Assembly (NCBI GenBank): GCA_003255025.1
Contig: QANY01005277.1
Location: forward strand, 939,758 to 1,003,757
Direction of reading: 5' to 3'
From: Datisca glomerata
Lineage: Eukaryota; Streptophyta; Magnoliopsida; Cucurbitales; Datiscaceae
Length of the DNA stretch: 64,000 bases
Shown here: piece by piece, positions 35,410 through 45,586 of the stretch
Layout of the letters: each line of letters opens with the position of its first letter
Numbering within the stretch: position 1 is the first letter of the stretch
Notes under the pieces: model-generated
Seen by the model: the letters and a program-made list of their open reading frames with translations, nothing else
What the model was told of the DNA's origin: nothing
Databases searched by the model: none
Position numbers and translations under genes: made by a program

Positions 35410-36024
35410 AGCACATTATCGAGCGAATGTCATGTTATCTTAGTAATTTCAATCTCTCTCCCATTAAAAAAAAGAAAAATGGGTTTTTACTAAACTATAC
35501 CCCCCAATAACTAAATTTACTAAACTATACATTTTCCCTAATTTTCATTAATCTATACCCATGACCCACATTTCTTTCACTTTTTATCTCCCCCCAATGC
35601 CATTCTTACAATCTGCCCAATCAATTGTCAATTTTTTTCACTCAACACTCAACCTCTTTACCCACCTCCATTACCCTCATGTCTTTTTCTTCATTATTTT
35701 ATTTCTTCATACTTCATTTGTTTTATGATTTTATAAGTTTCTCATTTTTTGAAAAATCAGGATTGAGAGCTAAAATTATAATTTTATTTTTTTGGAATTT
35801 TGATGGAAAATGGGTGAAAATTTTGGCTGAAATTTGATGGGTTTTGTTAATTTTAACTTTTGTCAAAATTTGAGAGAGAGAATGAGTTTTATTAATTTTA
35901 ATGGGTTTTCTTAATTTTGATGGGTTTTGCTATTTTTGGTGGGTTTTGTTAATTTTGAGAGAGAACGTAGAGAGAGAGAGAGGGAGGGAGAAAGAGAGAA
36001 CGTAGAGCGTAGAGAGAGACAGAA

Positions 36025-36235
36025 TGTCGATGGGTACACAATGAGCACAATATGGGTACGCGATTGATCGTTTACCCATCTTGTGCACTAGGTTACACGG
36101 GCATCATGTAGCCATACTGTAGATGATGTGATGGGTACACATGTATCGTGTAGTTATCCTGTAGATTACACGATTGGAACACGGACAACGTGTAGCCATC
36201 ATGTAGATTACACGATGCCCGTGTACCGATCTATA
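36025..36235. repeat. 42-bp self-complementary minisatellite, array 3a
   Basis: Degenerate units of the ACACGATGGGTACACG type in the centre of the foldback element, next to the left arm. Palindromic half-units such as GTGTAGCCATCATGTAGATTACACGATG are readable in pieces. Confidence 0.75.
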
Positions 36236-36365
36236 AGTTATAATATATTTTTAGATTTGATTATTAATTATCTTCTCTTGTATAAAAATGAATAGTAATA
36301 TTTAATACATAATTAAATATTCAAAACCTAACAAGTCGATGAATATTCTTACATATAGAACTAGA

Positions 36366-36490
36366 AATTATAGACTATACGATGGGTACACGATGCATGT
36401 GTAACCATCTAGTAGACTACACGATGGGTACACGGGCATCATGTACCCATCATGTAGACTACACGATGGGTACACGTACTTCGTGTACCC
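36366..36490. repeat. 42-bp self-complementary minisatellite, array 3b
   Basis: Three of the best-preserved units: GACTACACGATGGGTACACG recurs at 42-bp spacing, each followed by a near reverse complement (ATGTACCCATCATGTAG). The array ends directly in the CT-rich right arm of the foldback element. Confidence 0.85.
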
Positions 36491-36975
36491 TCTCTCTCTC
36501 TCGACGTTCTCTCTCTTTCTCAACGTTCTCTCCACGCTCTACATTCTCTCTCTCTACATTCTCTCTCAAAATTATCAAAACTCACCAAAATTAACAAAAC
36601 CTATAAAAAGTAACAAAGCTCATTAAAATTAATAAATGTTAATAAAACCCATAAAAATTAACAAAACTCATTCTCTCTCTACATTCAATCTTTATCTATA
36701 ATTTTTGTTGTGTTTAGTTGTTGTTTTTTCACCCTTAGATTTTCTGTTATAGATTATATTGAAAGAGATTTTTGAGAAAATGAGTTTCTAAGGAAAATGA
36801 GTTTTTAATTAAGAGAGATAGAGATGAAAGCTGAAGAGAGAGAGAGTGTGGGTTAAAGGTTTAACCTAGGATAAATTTATAACTTCATAAACTAATTTCA
36901 AGGTGGATCATGAGTATAGTTTATCAGTAAATTTAATTTTCAGGGTATACTTTAGTAAAAAGAAAAAAAGAACCC

Positions 36976-37197
36976 AACTCGTCCCTGAGGTTCGGTGCTA
37001 TTTTTCGGGCGGAAGGTTGACTGACGATTACCGAAGAACGGATGATCAAATCCGATCAGACGTTTTTAACCAACTCCACTGTCGTCATTGTGACTAGAGA
37101 GTAGAATCGGAGGGAACGATTCTTTCACAAATTAGGGTTTAAGGTTTTGAACACACGGAAGAGCTCGTACCAAATCAAGGATAGTGGGTACACAGCC
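36976..37197 (+). promoter_or_regulatory. 5' flank and leader of CSN4
   Basis: Only 222 bp of non-element sequence precede the CSN4 ATG. TAGGGTTT at 37133-37140 is a telo-box (reverse complement AAACCCTA), frequent near transcription starts of plant housekeeping genes. No TATA box is convincing. Confidence 0.45.
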
Positions 37198-40100
37198 ATG
37201 GAGAACGCATTTGCTAGTGCCTCTGCAATATCAGACCAAAGGCAGAAGATTGAACAATATAAGCATATTTTGTCGACTGTAATTTCCTCAAACAACATTG
37301 CCCAAGCTAAGAAGTTCATCGACCATGGTTATCACTCTCACTCTTTCTTCTTCTCGAAATATTTCGCTGTTATTGTCTCAATTTGCTTAATTCTGGGTTA
37401 TAATTGGTGTTCATCCTTCGCGAATTGCCCGTAAACTTGCAGTATTATCCGACGAGGTACCATTAGTTGTGTCGCGTCAGCTTTTGCAGACATTTGCGCT
37501 AGATTTGGGGAAGTTGGAGCCGGAGACCCAGAAAGAGATTGCTCACTATACCCTTTCTCAGATTCAGCCTCGCGTTGTTTCATTTGAAGAGCAGGTGCGT
37601 TTATATATTAATCTCTCATTATTTATTCTGAAGGCTGAGGATGAGGGACATGGGTAAGGTAATCTGTCTAACCACTTGGTAGAATGTATATTATTGTCAA
37701 TGAATGCTCAATACATTCGCCAATAGTTTATCTGTGTGAGTTTGAGATATAACATTTTTTTTATACGAGCTTCAGGTGTTAATTATCAGAGAGAAACTTG
37801 CGGAATTATATGAGTCTGAGCAGCAGTGGTCAAAAGCAGCACAGATGCTTAGTGGCATTGATCTAGACTCTGGAATGAGGTCTGAGAAAATGATTTTTTT
37901 TTGTTTTAATAGTGTTTCTTACACATTGTACATGGTCCTGAACTGACTATATTTTTTCTTCAAACGATCCCCTGTAGATTGATTGACGACACATTCAGAT
38001 TGTCAAAATGTGTTCAAATCGCTCGCTTATATCTTGAGGTACATTGGCTTATGATGTCTGTACTCTAGGATGTTGTTTGTTCTTAGTCAGGATTTGTTAT
38101 CTTTCTACACGTGGTATGAGCTGTAATTCTTCAACTGCTTCACAAGAATAAATCAGTCTCAGCTTCAGAAACTTGTTATATGTATCAACTTTAAATGTTA
38201 CTTATTTATTGTTTCTTTTGCAGGACGACGATGCTGTTAACGCAGAGGCATTTATTAACAAAGCCTCATTCTTGGTCAGCAGTAGTCAGCAGGAAGTTCT
38301 GAATTTACAATACAAGGTTAGTCATGATTTCAGGAGCATAGCTGTACTGAGTTAGCATGCTTCTGCAATTTATTCACTTCTTTTCCGACCCTTTTTTTCT
38401 TTATTGCAGGTTTGTTATGCTAGAATCTTGGATTTAAAGAGGAAGTTCTTGGAAGCAGCATTGCGTTATTATGACATATCTCAAATTGAAAAGAGGCAAA
38501 TCGGAGATGAGTATGTAGCCTGAGTTATGTTATTATTTGTTTGTTTTCACTCATATTAGCGGTACTCTACAGCAGATCTTTATGTTGCTTTGGATTACCA
38601 TCCTGAGTTTTCTCACACTTCTTCAAGTTAGACGACTAAATTAATAAATTTGGTCTCATTTCAGATGCCAATTTTCACTAATTATGTGGACTTCTGTTCA
38701 GTGGAACAGTTTTTCTGCATAAAAGATTGTACCTTAGGATTTTCATCTGCCATGAATATTCCTGAGATAAAGACAATCTTCTTTTGGCATCAAATATCTG
38801 ATAAATTCCTCTTTTTACTTTTACATAGAGAGATCGATGAGGAAGCTCTAGAGCAAGCTTTATCTGCTGCAGTAACATGTACAATATTGGCTGCTGCTGG
38901 TCCCCAGCGTTCAAGAGTTCTTGCCACACTGTACAAAGTAAACTACATGTCTTCGTATATAGAAATCAAAGTTTTGTTCCAATTTTCACTTCCAAGTTCA
39001 TATCTTGCTGATATTTCAATTTGTTCAGGATGAACGTTGCTCAAAATTGAAAATTTATCCAATACTGCAAAAGGTTCCCTCTGTCTTTCTCTGCACACAC
39101 AACATATTTCCACTTCCATGTTTTTCCAGTCTCAATTCATTATAGTGTTTTTGTTCATAGTTTTTTCCAATATTTTGCTGGAAATTTTTGCTTACCAGGT
39201 GTACTTAGAGAGAATTTTAAGAAAACCCGAAATTGACGCATTTGCTGAAGAGTTAAAAGCACACCAGGTAATAAATGTTTTCTTGCCTTTGTTTGTTGCA
39301 TTTCTGTGGGAAGTCATAGCTTGTATCACTGAAATGATTTTAAATTTTCCAACAGAAAGCCCTTCTGCCCGATAATTTTACCGTCCTAGACCGTTCAATG
39401 ATCGAGCATAACCTTCTGAGTGCAAGCAAACTTTACACAAATATAAGGTTGGATACGTGCATTTATTTTATTTTTACACTCGTAAAATGAAAATGTGACC
39501 ATTACTATATTAAACATGGAAACTTGTGCAGATTTGATGAGTTGGGTACCTTGCTGGGCATTTCTCCTGATAAGGTACTTATTCCATTCTGATTATAAAT
39601 GCTTAGAGAAAGTCCTGTTTTTTAGAGAGTCTAGTTATGTCTTTCTACATCTCTCTCTCTCTCTCTCTCATAATATAATGGCCAACTTATTTCCAATGAC
39701 AGGCTGAGAAGATAGCATCAAAAATGATCTTTGAAGATAGAATGAGAGGATCTATCGATCAGGTATAGTTTTTATAAGCAACTGATGCTTTTAGGTTACT
39801 GTTGGGTTTGAGCGATTAATTTCTATGTGCCAACGAATTTAGAGTAATGGATATTTCAGTTATTCAAATGCACGATAAACTTATTTTTCTTCTCGTTTTC
39901 CCCTTGTGAATCTCAAATTATCCACTATCTGCACATCTTACTTTCCTGTTTTCGCAATTTGAAGTGTTCTCGTGGCAGGTGAGTTTATTGATTTATTCAT
40001 TGATTTCTTAATTGCTTGAAAGAAAAATATTAGTCCTTTACTACCATATTTTGTTCATGGTTTTGCTCATTACCTTGTGAGCTTTTAGTTTCTATTACTT

Positions 40101-40914
40101 AGCGTTTGTCTGATAAGAGGTAATACCAGGTGGAAGCTGTAATCCATTTTGAGGATGATACTGAAGAGCTGCAACGCTGGGATCAGCAGGTAATTCTTGA
40201 CATAATTTCTGTCCATCTTTTCATCGATTATACCAATAGATCGCAATCTGTTGCTAAATATTAGCTAGATCTAGATTTCAATATGCTACTGCGAAGCTGC
40301 ACCCTTTATATACTTGTCGCCTATATTACTTTGGAGGAAGGGAAAATTTGAGCATATTATTTAGTGGTGTGCAAAATTATGCTGAACCAATCAAGCCAAA
40401 CCGAACTGAAAACTACATGTTTGGTCAGCTTTATGTGTTTACATGAGTTCGGTTCGAGTTTGAAAAAACTTGAGTTTCAGTTCAGTTTAAAATATCATCA
40501 CATTTTTTTAACTGATTTTCATTTTAAAATCGCTACCGAACCGTTGGAATCAAACCAAACTAAAATTTTCGATTCAGTTCAATATATCACCTAATTAAAA
40601 AAATTGGTTTAGTTTGTTTTTTTAGCTAAAAATCGAAGTTAACGGAACCCCCCCCCCCCCCNCCCCCCCCCCCCCCCAAATATATTGCACATCAACTCAC
40701 AGCCATTTGCCCCACCTCCCCTGGGTAGTCTTATTTACCCGATTCATGGATGATTCAAGTAGAGTGATTTAGATCGGATAGCCTAGACTGACATTAATCT
40801 TCAGGAGCTCTAACTTATGTTGTGACATTATCTGTGCAGATCGTTGGCCTGTGTCAAGCACTTAATGACGTCTTAGATAGTATGGCAAGTAAAGGCATGT
40901 CCATTCCTGTCTAA
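37198..40914 (+). CDS. CSN4: COP9 signalosome complex subunit 4
   Basis: Subunit of the nuclear COP9 signalosome, which removes NEDD8/RUB from cullins and so tunes cullin-RING ubiquitin ligases; COP8/FUS4 in Arabidopsis photomorphogenesis. Exons: 37198-37327, 37443-37594, 37776-37879, 37978-38038, 38224-38316, 38410-38510, 38829-38937, 39029-39073, 39199-39267, 39356-39447, 39532-39574, 39703-39762, 40130-40189 and 40840-40914. These total 1194 nt, giving 397 aa, the family length. All introns are GT-AG. The N-terminal two thirds is a helical repeat region ([46 protein letters not shown]). The PCI/winged-helix part includes [20 protein letters not shown] and [17 protein letters not shown]. 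The tail is [12 protein letters not shown]. Looks intact. Confidence 0.96.
40648..40677. repeat. Poly-C run with one undetermined base in CSN4 intron 13
   Basis: A run of about 30 C interrupted by a single N at 40662. It lies in the 650-bp last intron, just downstream of an AT-rich stretch rich in AACCGAAC/GGTTCGGTT-like phrases (about 40370-40640) that may be a small degenerate insertion. The N suggests an unresolved homopolymer or a minimal scaffold join. Confidence 0.8.
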
Positions 40915-41452
40915 GTGTTTTTAAACTATGTCCCAGCAAGAAGCCAGGATGAAGATAAGCTATCCAGTTTCATGTTTCGATTGCTTGAAACTTTGTAATG
41001 AATACTGTGATACAGTTTGGTTCAGGGTAATGGATAAACAGTTTTGAGTCTTTTGGTTACAAGATTAGATAATTGGTCTCTTATTCCTCATTTTATGACA
41101 AGTGTTCTTTTCAGTGAAGTTGCATGAAGTCTTAAACTTTTTAATAATAATCAAGCCTGATTAAGTTCTCCTCCCAGTATGTTACGATTAACAATAGTGT
41201 AGCTTGACCCCGACAAACGTTATCGTACAGTTGTGCAATAAGGTCGTGTAATAGAATAATGAGGTAAATCTTATCCAAAAGATGCTTATAATAATTTCAC
41301 AGGATTTTATCTTCCTGCAGCTAGAGATTACAAATACACAAATAGCATCTTCAAACGATTTGCAATGCCTAATGAACAGACTAGAAGAAAAAATAAATGT
41401 CCAACAACGAAGTGGAAGTCTTAAAGATTAAAAACAGTTCTAAAATTACTGG
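40915..41452. other. 3' UTRs of convergent CSN4 and At1g75140-like genes
   Basis: No coding signal. This 538-bp region lies between the two stop codons of converging genes and must contain both 3' ends. Confidence 0.5.
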
Positions 41453-43345
41453 TCAACTGTTTTCATCCACTACCTGATTGTTTGCAAACAGACTTTCCCT
41501 TCGTTTTGGAAAACCTGGAGGTTCTAAATTTGAACCTCTAAATTTCATCTCTGAAGCTGCTCTAAAATTAGTATCAACTGCAGCCGGTCTTGCATTATGA
41601 TCGGTAGAACCACCCGTCCTAAATGAACTCGTTGTCCCACCCGAATACCTCGTCGGTGAACCGTATCTTCTTGGTGGTCTTACCCTAAGATCCATATCAG
41701 TACCTAATGGAGCTCCAGTAGTAGCTGAAGTGGAACTAAATGGAACGTCTGGTCCCCATGAAGTAAGTGCTTCCTTCTTCTTTGCAAAAAACTGCCATGC
41801 CCCCCAAAGAAATAGTAGAAATAACAACACAGGGCTTGACCATAGAATCGTATTGAATTCCCCTTTAAAAACCGGAAGATTGGAACGGTACATTCCCACA
41901 TACCCACCTCCGAGGCCAAGAACCACGAGCTTTTCCCGGTCGCTTGCTACTAATGGTAAAACCCATTTACTGGAATCTAAATCCGCGTTCTGGAAACTCA
42001 GGAAAGATGATCTTATCTCATCTAAACCGGCCGAGAAGAGAAGACGGGGTGCACCAACTCTAACGTAATGCTGAGATGAAACGTTATACACGACCACTTT
42101 CTCATTGCTAACGACAACTAAATAGCCCTTGATTGCCTGGAAAACGACTGGCTCCTCAACATCGAGTTTCCTCTTCGATCTAACCCTGCATTTGAAGTTC
42201 ATTATATCGCCTAACAACAATACCTGAATCAAATCACCAGCCGATGTCAACCCATACGCTTTAGACCGCTCCGTTGCGTCAAAAATGTAACTCCGAGCAA
42301 GAGAATGATTCAACCCTTCACATTCCGACTCCCGAAGTCTCATACTCCTCAGATCCAACGACCCAGATCCAGTCTCTGTCAAAAACATAAGCCTTTGCTT
42401 CAAGAACAGAAGCGGCCGACTTGTCGGCATAACAGAACCGTAAACTGTCCCATTCTCTCTGAAAACCCTAATTTTCCCACTCCCATCTGCAGATAAAATG
42501 TACCTCATCCTACCTACATGATGCACTTCTAAGATAGTAACTGCTAACCTATCTTCCTCACCACTATCAGTCATCACAAACTTACAAAGACTTTCCATGT
42601 AAAGAGAATTCCACTCTTCTACATTGGATCCTTCCCAGATCCGATGCATTAAGATTACACCGTTCTGATGCCCAGTAACGAAGAAGCTCTCGTTTTTGTA
42701 CACAGACATGTATGAAAGCATCGTTGTAATGGGTGATTCAGAAACGGTATAATACTCAACCGCAACATCCCCGTTTCTCAAGAACACATACACCCTTCCT
42801 CTTTCATCCCCAACTGCAACATACTTACTCAGACCCTCATAATCCTTAAATGGTAAAACGTTTATACATGTTGCATCAGAATCCAATTTCACAGCTGATA
42901 CAAATTGAAACCTCTCTGACCAAAATGGACTGTATTTCGTCACTGAAATTGCCCGTGCTCTTTCCCCATCTCCAATTCTACGTTCAATTCTTCCTTCTTC
43001 AATATCCTTGACTTTCTCAGACTTTATACTCGGCGTTGATTTTGATCCATCGACAGTGACACTCTGCTTCTTATTTATAGAAGGAAAGGACGGAGGGTCT
43101 GACAATCTGGACTCTAGTTTTGTAACTACATCGCTAAGATTTCTCACTAGTTCTTCGAGTTTATTCACTAAAATCTGTTGCTGATTGAAATAGTTAGTAG
43201 AGTAATGACTCTGCTCGGGCTCTTGATTGTCCTCTCCCTGGATTGAGACTGGGCTAGAGATAACGAGAACCCTAGAAGCAGGTAGAATAGAAAAAGCGAA
43301 AAGAAAATAGATCGAAAAGAGCTTGCCTATGTGTGGATTCGCCAT
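41453..43345 (-). CDS. At1g75140-like uncharacterised membrane protein
   Basis: Single-exon 630-aa protein from ATG 43345-43343 (MANPHIGKL). Its N-terminal hydrophobic segment, about residues 8-30, looks like a signal peptide or anchor. A short coiled coil (LVNKLEELVRNLSDVVTKLESRL) follows near 57-80. A beta-propeller-like region spans about 140-490, with repeated strand patterns such as YVAVGDERGRVYVF, FFVTGHQNGVILMH and YILSADGSGKIRVF. A membrane span at about 500-520 (SSPVLLFLLFLWGAWQFF) precedes a 110-residue Arg/Ser/Gly-rich tail with RRYGSPTRYSGG. This suggests a lumenal or extracellular propeller with a cytosolic tail, by inference. It matches the family annotated in Arabidopsis as an uncharacterised membrane protein; function unknown. 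Confidence 0.9.
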   Translation of the reverse strand: MANPHIGKLFSIYFLFAFSILPASRVLVISSPVSIQGEDNQEPEQSHYSTNYFNQQQILVNKLEELVRNLSDVVTKLESRLSDPPSFPSINKKQSVTVDGSKSTPSIKSEKVKDIEEGRIERRIGDGERARAISVTKYSPFWSERFQFVSAVKLDSDATCINVLPFKDYEGLSKYVAVGDERGRVYVFLRNGDVAVEYYTVSESPITTMLSYMSVYKNESFFVTGHQNGVILMHRIWEGSNVEEWNSLYMESLCKFVMTDSGEEDRLAVTILEVHHVGRMRYILSADGSGKIRVFRENGTVYGSVMPTSRPLLFLKQRLMFLTETGSGSLDLRSMRLRESECEGLNHSLARSYIFDATERSKAYGLTSAGDLIQVLLLGDIMNFKCRVRSKRKLDVEEPVVFQAIKGYLVVVSNEKVVVYNVSSQHYVRVGAPRLLFSAGLDEIRSSFLSFQNADLDSSKWVLPLVASDREKLVVLGLGGGYVGMYRSNLPVFKGEFNTILWSSPVLLFLLFLWGAWQFFAKKKEALTSWGPDVPFSSTSATTGAPLGTDMDLRVRPPRRYGSPTRYSGGTTSSFRTGGSTDHNARPAAVDTNFRAASEMKFRGSNLEPPGFPKRRESLFANNQVVDENS

Positions 43346-43555
43346 TCAAGAAGCTTTTGAAGAAGTTGCTCAATGATATACCATACTAGCGAGCGGAAAT
43401 TGTGGATCTCAGTTTCTTCAGATTGGGAACTGTGATGGAAGCTTCAAGTTCTTTAAGCTTATTCAGATTTAGCATTCTAGTTCTCCGAATCACTGACTTC
43501 GCTTGGTTGTACACTGAAATTGATTCAGAAAAAGAGAGATAAGTTGTGTTTGCCG

Positions 43556-43674
43556 ATTCAGATATATATATATATATATATATATACACGTGTGTGTGTG
43601 TGTGGCGGTTTCAAGGAGGAGTTGGGTATGGCGGTTTCAAGGAGGAGTTGGGTATGGCGGCTGAGGGGAAGGAT

Positions 43675-43738
<64 letters not shown>

Positions 43739-43863
43739 GTTTAAGGAGGAGTTGGGTTGGGCGGTTGAGGGGAAGAATGGGACAAAACGGAGAATGGAGA
43801 GAGAGTGGTCGGCAGTTTCAAAGAGGAGTTCGGTATGGCGGTTGAGGGGAAGGATGAGAAAAA

Positions 43864-43911
<48 letters not shown>

Positions 43912-43960
43912 AGAGAGAGAGAGAGAGAGGTTCCGCAGGTTCAAAGAAGAATGTAAAGAC
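43556..43960. repeat. Compound microsatellite and GA-flanked minisatellite
   Basis: (TA)n at about 43561-43585, (GT)n at 43589-43603, then about four copies of a unit near GGCGGTTTCAAGGAGGAGTTGGGTATGGCGGTTGAGGGGAAGGATGA (in parts), separated by long (GA)n tracts at 43677-43737 and 43867-43930. It lies upstream of the At1g75140-like gene, 215-615 bp from its ATG. Long reading frames here are repeat artefacts. Confidence 0.85.
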
Positions 43961-45404
43961 TGACAGGAGAGAGATGGAATTTTGACAGAAGGGAGGAGGA
44001 AGACAAAGGCTCAAGATACTTACGTCATTAACTTCTCTATAAAAGTAAGTGTTTTTTTTAGCTGAAATTCCAAATTAATGTTACTTACTGAATCATAAAT
44101 AATATTTAAGATGAACAACAAGTAATATCTAAAAAGATATTTATTGATTTAAATATGTGATTTTAGTCATAGGATTTTTAACTCAGTAATATTAAGTGTT
44201 GTTCGACTTAAATTCATGAACTATTAAGTTTAGATTTCAACTGCTCAAATTAAATTTAAAAGTTGATACATCCATATTGAATTAATTTAAACCATTGAGA
44301 TCTGAAATAACAAATAGATGATTTAAATTTGATTTCATTCACCAACTATCCCTTTATCCCCAGTTATTGTAAAAAACTGAGGCATAATATTGTTATTTAG
44401 CAAATTTTTCCTCAAAGAATAAAAAAAAAACCAACCGGATAAAAAGAACCCTGAAATCTAGCTTATTAGAGGAAGATTAGCAGGAACATTGGGAGAAAAA
44501 TCTTTGAGACTTGGGGGAGAAACGTATATACAGTTTGAGGGGGAAGTATCACGAAATTGTAGGCGAAAAATACATGCAGACTTATTAGCTAAGTTCCTAG
44601 TATTTCCCAGTGAAAAAAAGAACTGAAAAATAGGGAGCAACGGTTGTCGTGTCAGCTGCTGATTTTGGCTGCTTAGCCACGGAACAGGATGCGTATGTTG
44701 AATTCAGTTGATTCATGAATGAAATTAGTCCGACCAAAACTTGGATGTCACTTTCTTCTTGAATTCAAAGATATGGTGTCGAAAGAAATGGCAGTTTTGA
44801 TTGGGTTAAACGATAGATGCATTGGTAAACCTAAATTTCGGTGATATAAATGTAGTAGGGGTACGCGCTACACCAAAGCTCACTAGTGAATTTGTAGTGC
44901 AGCATATCTCCGCAGACCCAGATCGTCTTATGTTCTGATGAATACGAGATTGATGTGTTTGAATTGAGACATTTAGTCAAATTGTAACAACCTATATAGA
45001 TTTCAAAAAAAAAACAAATCACATTTCAACTCTTTTTTAATTTCCATGTTCAGCCTTCAACTGGACGTGATCTATTTCTTCTGTACAAAAAATCATTATC
45101 CGTCCTTACAAATGATGAGAGATGAGGCATCTTCAGTCGGATCAAATCCATTCTAATGACTAATGTATACCTTCAAATCTTGGCATTCCCCTAATTATAT
45201 TAACTCTATTATAGTGCATACTTGCAATCTTGCAGAGTGAAACATTAAAAAAAAATCTTTTAAACAGTAGAGATGTGAATATTAAGCGTGTTCCGTATTG
45301 AAGTCCACGTTATGAACACTATTTTCCTGACTCTTGCTATTAGCACAGCTAATTGGAAACTAATTGTCCGATGAAAGAAATTTCTTAGAGCAGTTTATGG
45401 TAAG
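43961..45404. other. Intergenic DNA
   Basis: AT-rich sequence with no recognised gene. A somewhat GC-richer patch at 44640-44830 has no long frame or known domain. Confidence 0.4.
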
Positions 45405-45586
45405 AAAAACACATCTCAAAGTCCAAGATAGAACCAAAAACCTGATTCCTTAACCCAATTTATAAGAAAAAAATTCATGTCTCAAAGCGTCATGTTGAAT
45501 CTGCACTTAATTTCACATGTCGGCAAAGATCCGATGAGAAAATCACATCTCAAAGTTCCATGTAGACTCTGCACTTAATTTTGGAA
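45405..45586. repeat. Partial tandem copies of the OEP24 terminal exon
   Basis: The last coding bases of OEP24 and the sequence beside them (CACATCTCAAAGTTCCATGTAGACTCTGCACTTAATTT, 45544-45581, in parts) recur at about 45475-45514 (CATGTCTCAAAGCGTCATG ... TCTGCACTTAATTT). A shorter fragment recurs at about 45410-45427 (ACACATCTCAAAGTCC). The copies lie downstream of the OEP24 stop on the minus strand, so in its 3' UTR. Confidence 0.7.

Larger units (their letters stand above)
35481..36975. mobile_element. Inverted-repeat foldback element, copy 2, with central minisatellite
   Basis: Two arms of about 500 bp are imperfect inverted repeats of each other. The left arm starts GGGTTTTTACTAAACTATACC, has AAATTTACTAAACTATA, runs through repeated TTTTGATGGGTTTTG and reaches a GAGAGAGAACGTAGAGAGAG tract (to about 36020). 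The right arm runs from CTCTCTCTCTCGACGTTCTC, through AAAATTAACAAAACC repeats, to ATACTTTAGTAAAAAG and terminal AACCC (36975). The centre holds minisatellite units and AT-rich DNA and no gene. It is a non-autonomous foldback or MULE-derivative type. I found no clear target duplication. Its right end is 222 bp before the CSN4 start codon. Confidence 0.7.

Noticed and set aside
36382..36626. Reading frames with 14-residue periodic peptides over the minisatellite
   Set aside because: The periodicity follows from the DNA repeat; frames run through both arrays and CT tracts in several phases and show no independent coding signal.
43520..44014. Long frames rich in Arg-Glu or Leu-Ser near the At1g75140-like gene
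   Set aside because: They are translations of (GA)n and (CT)n microsatellites.
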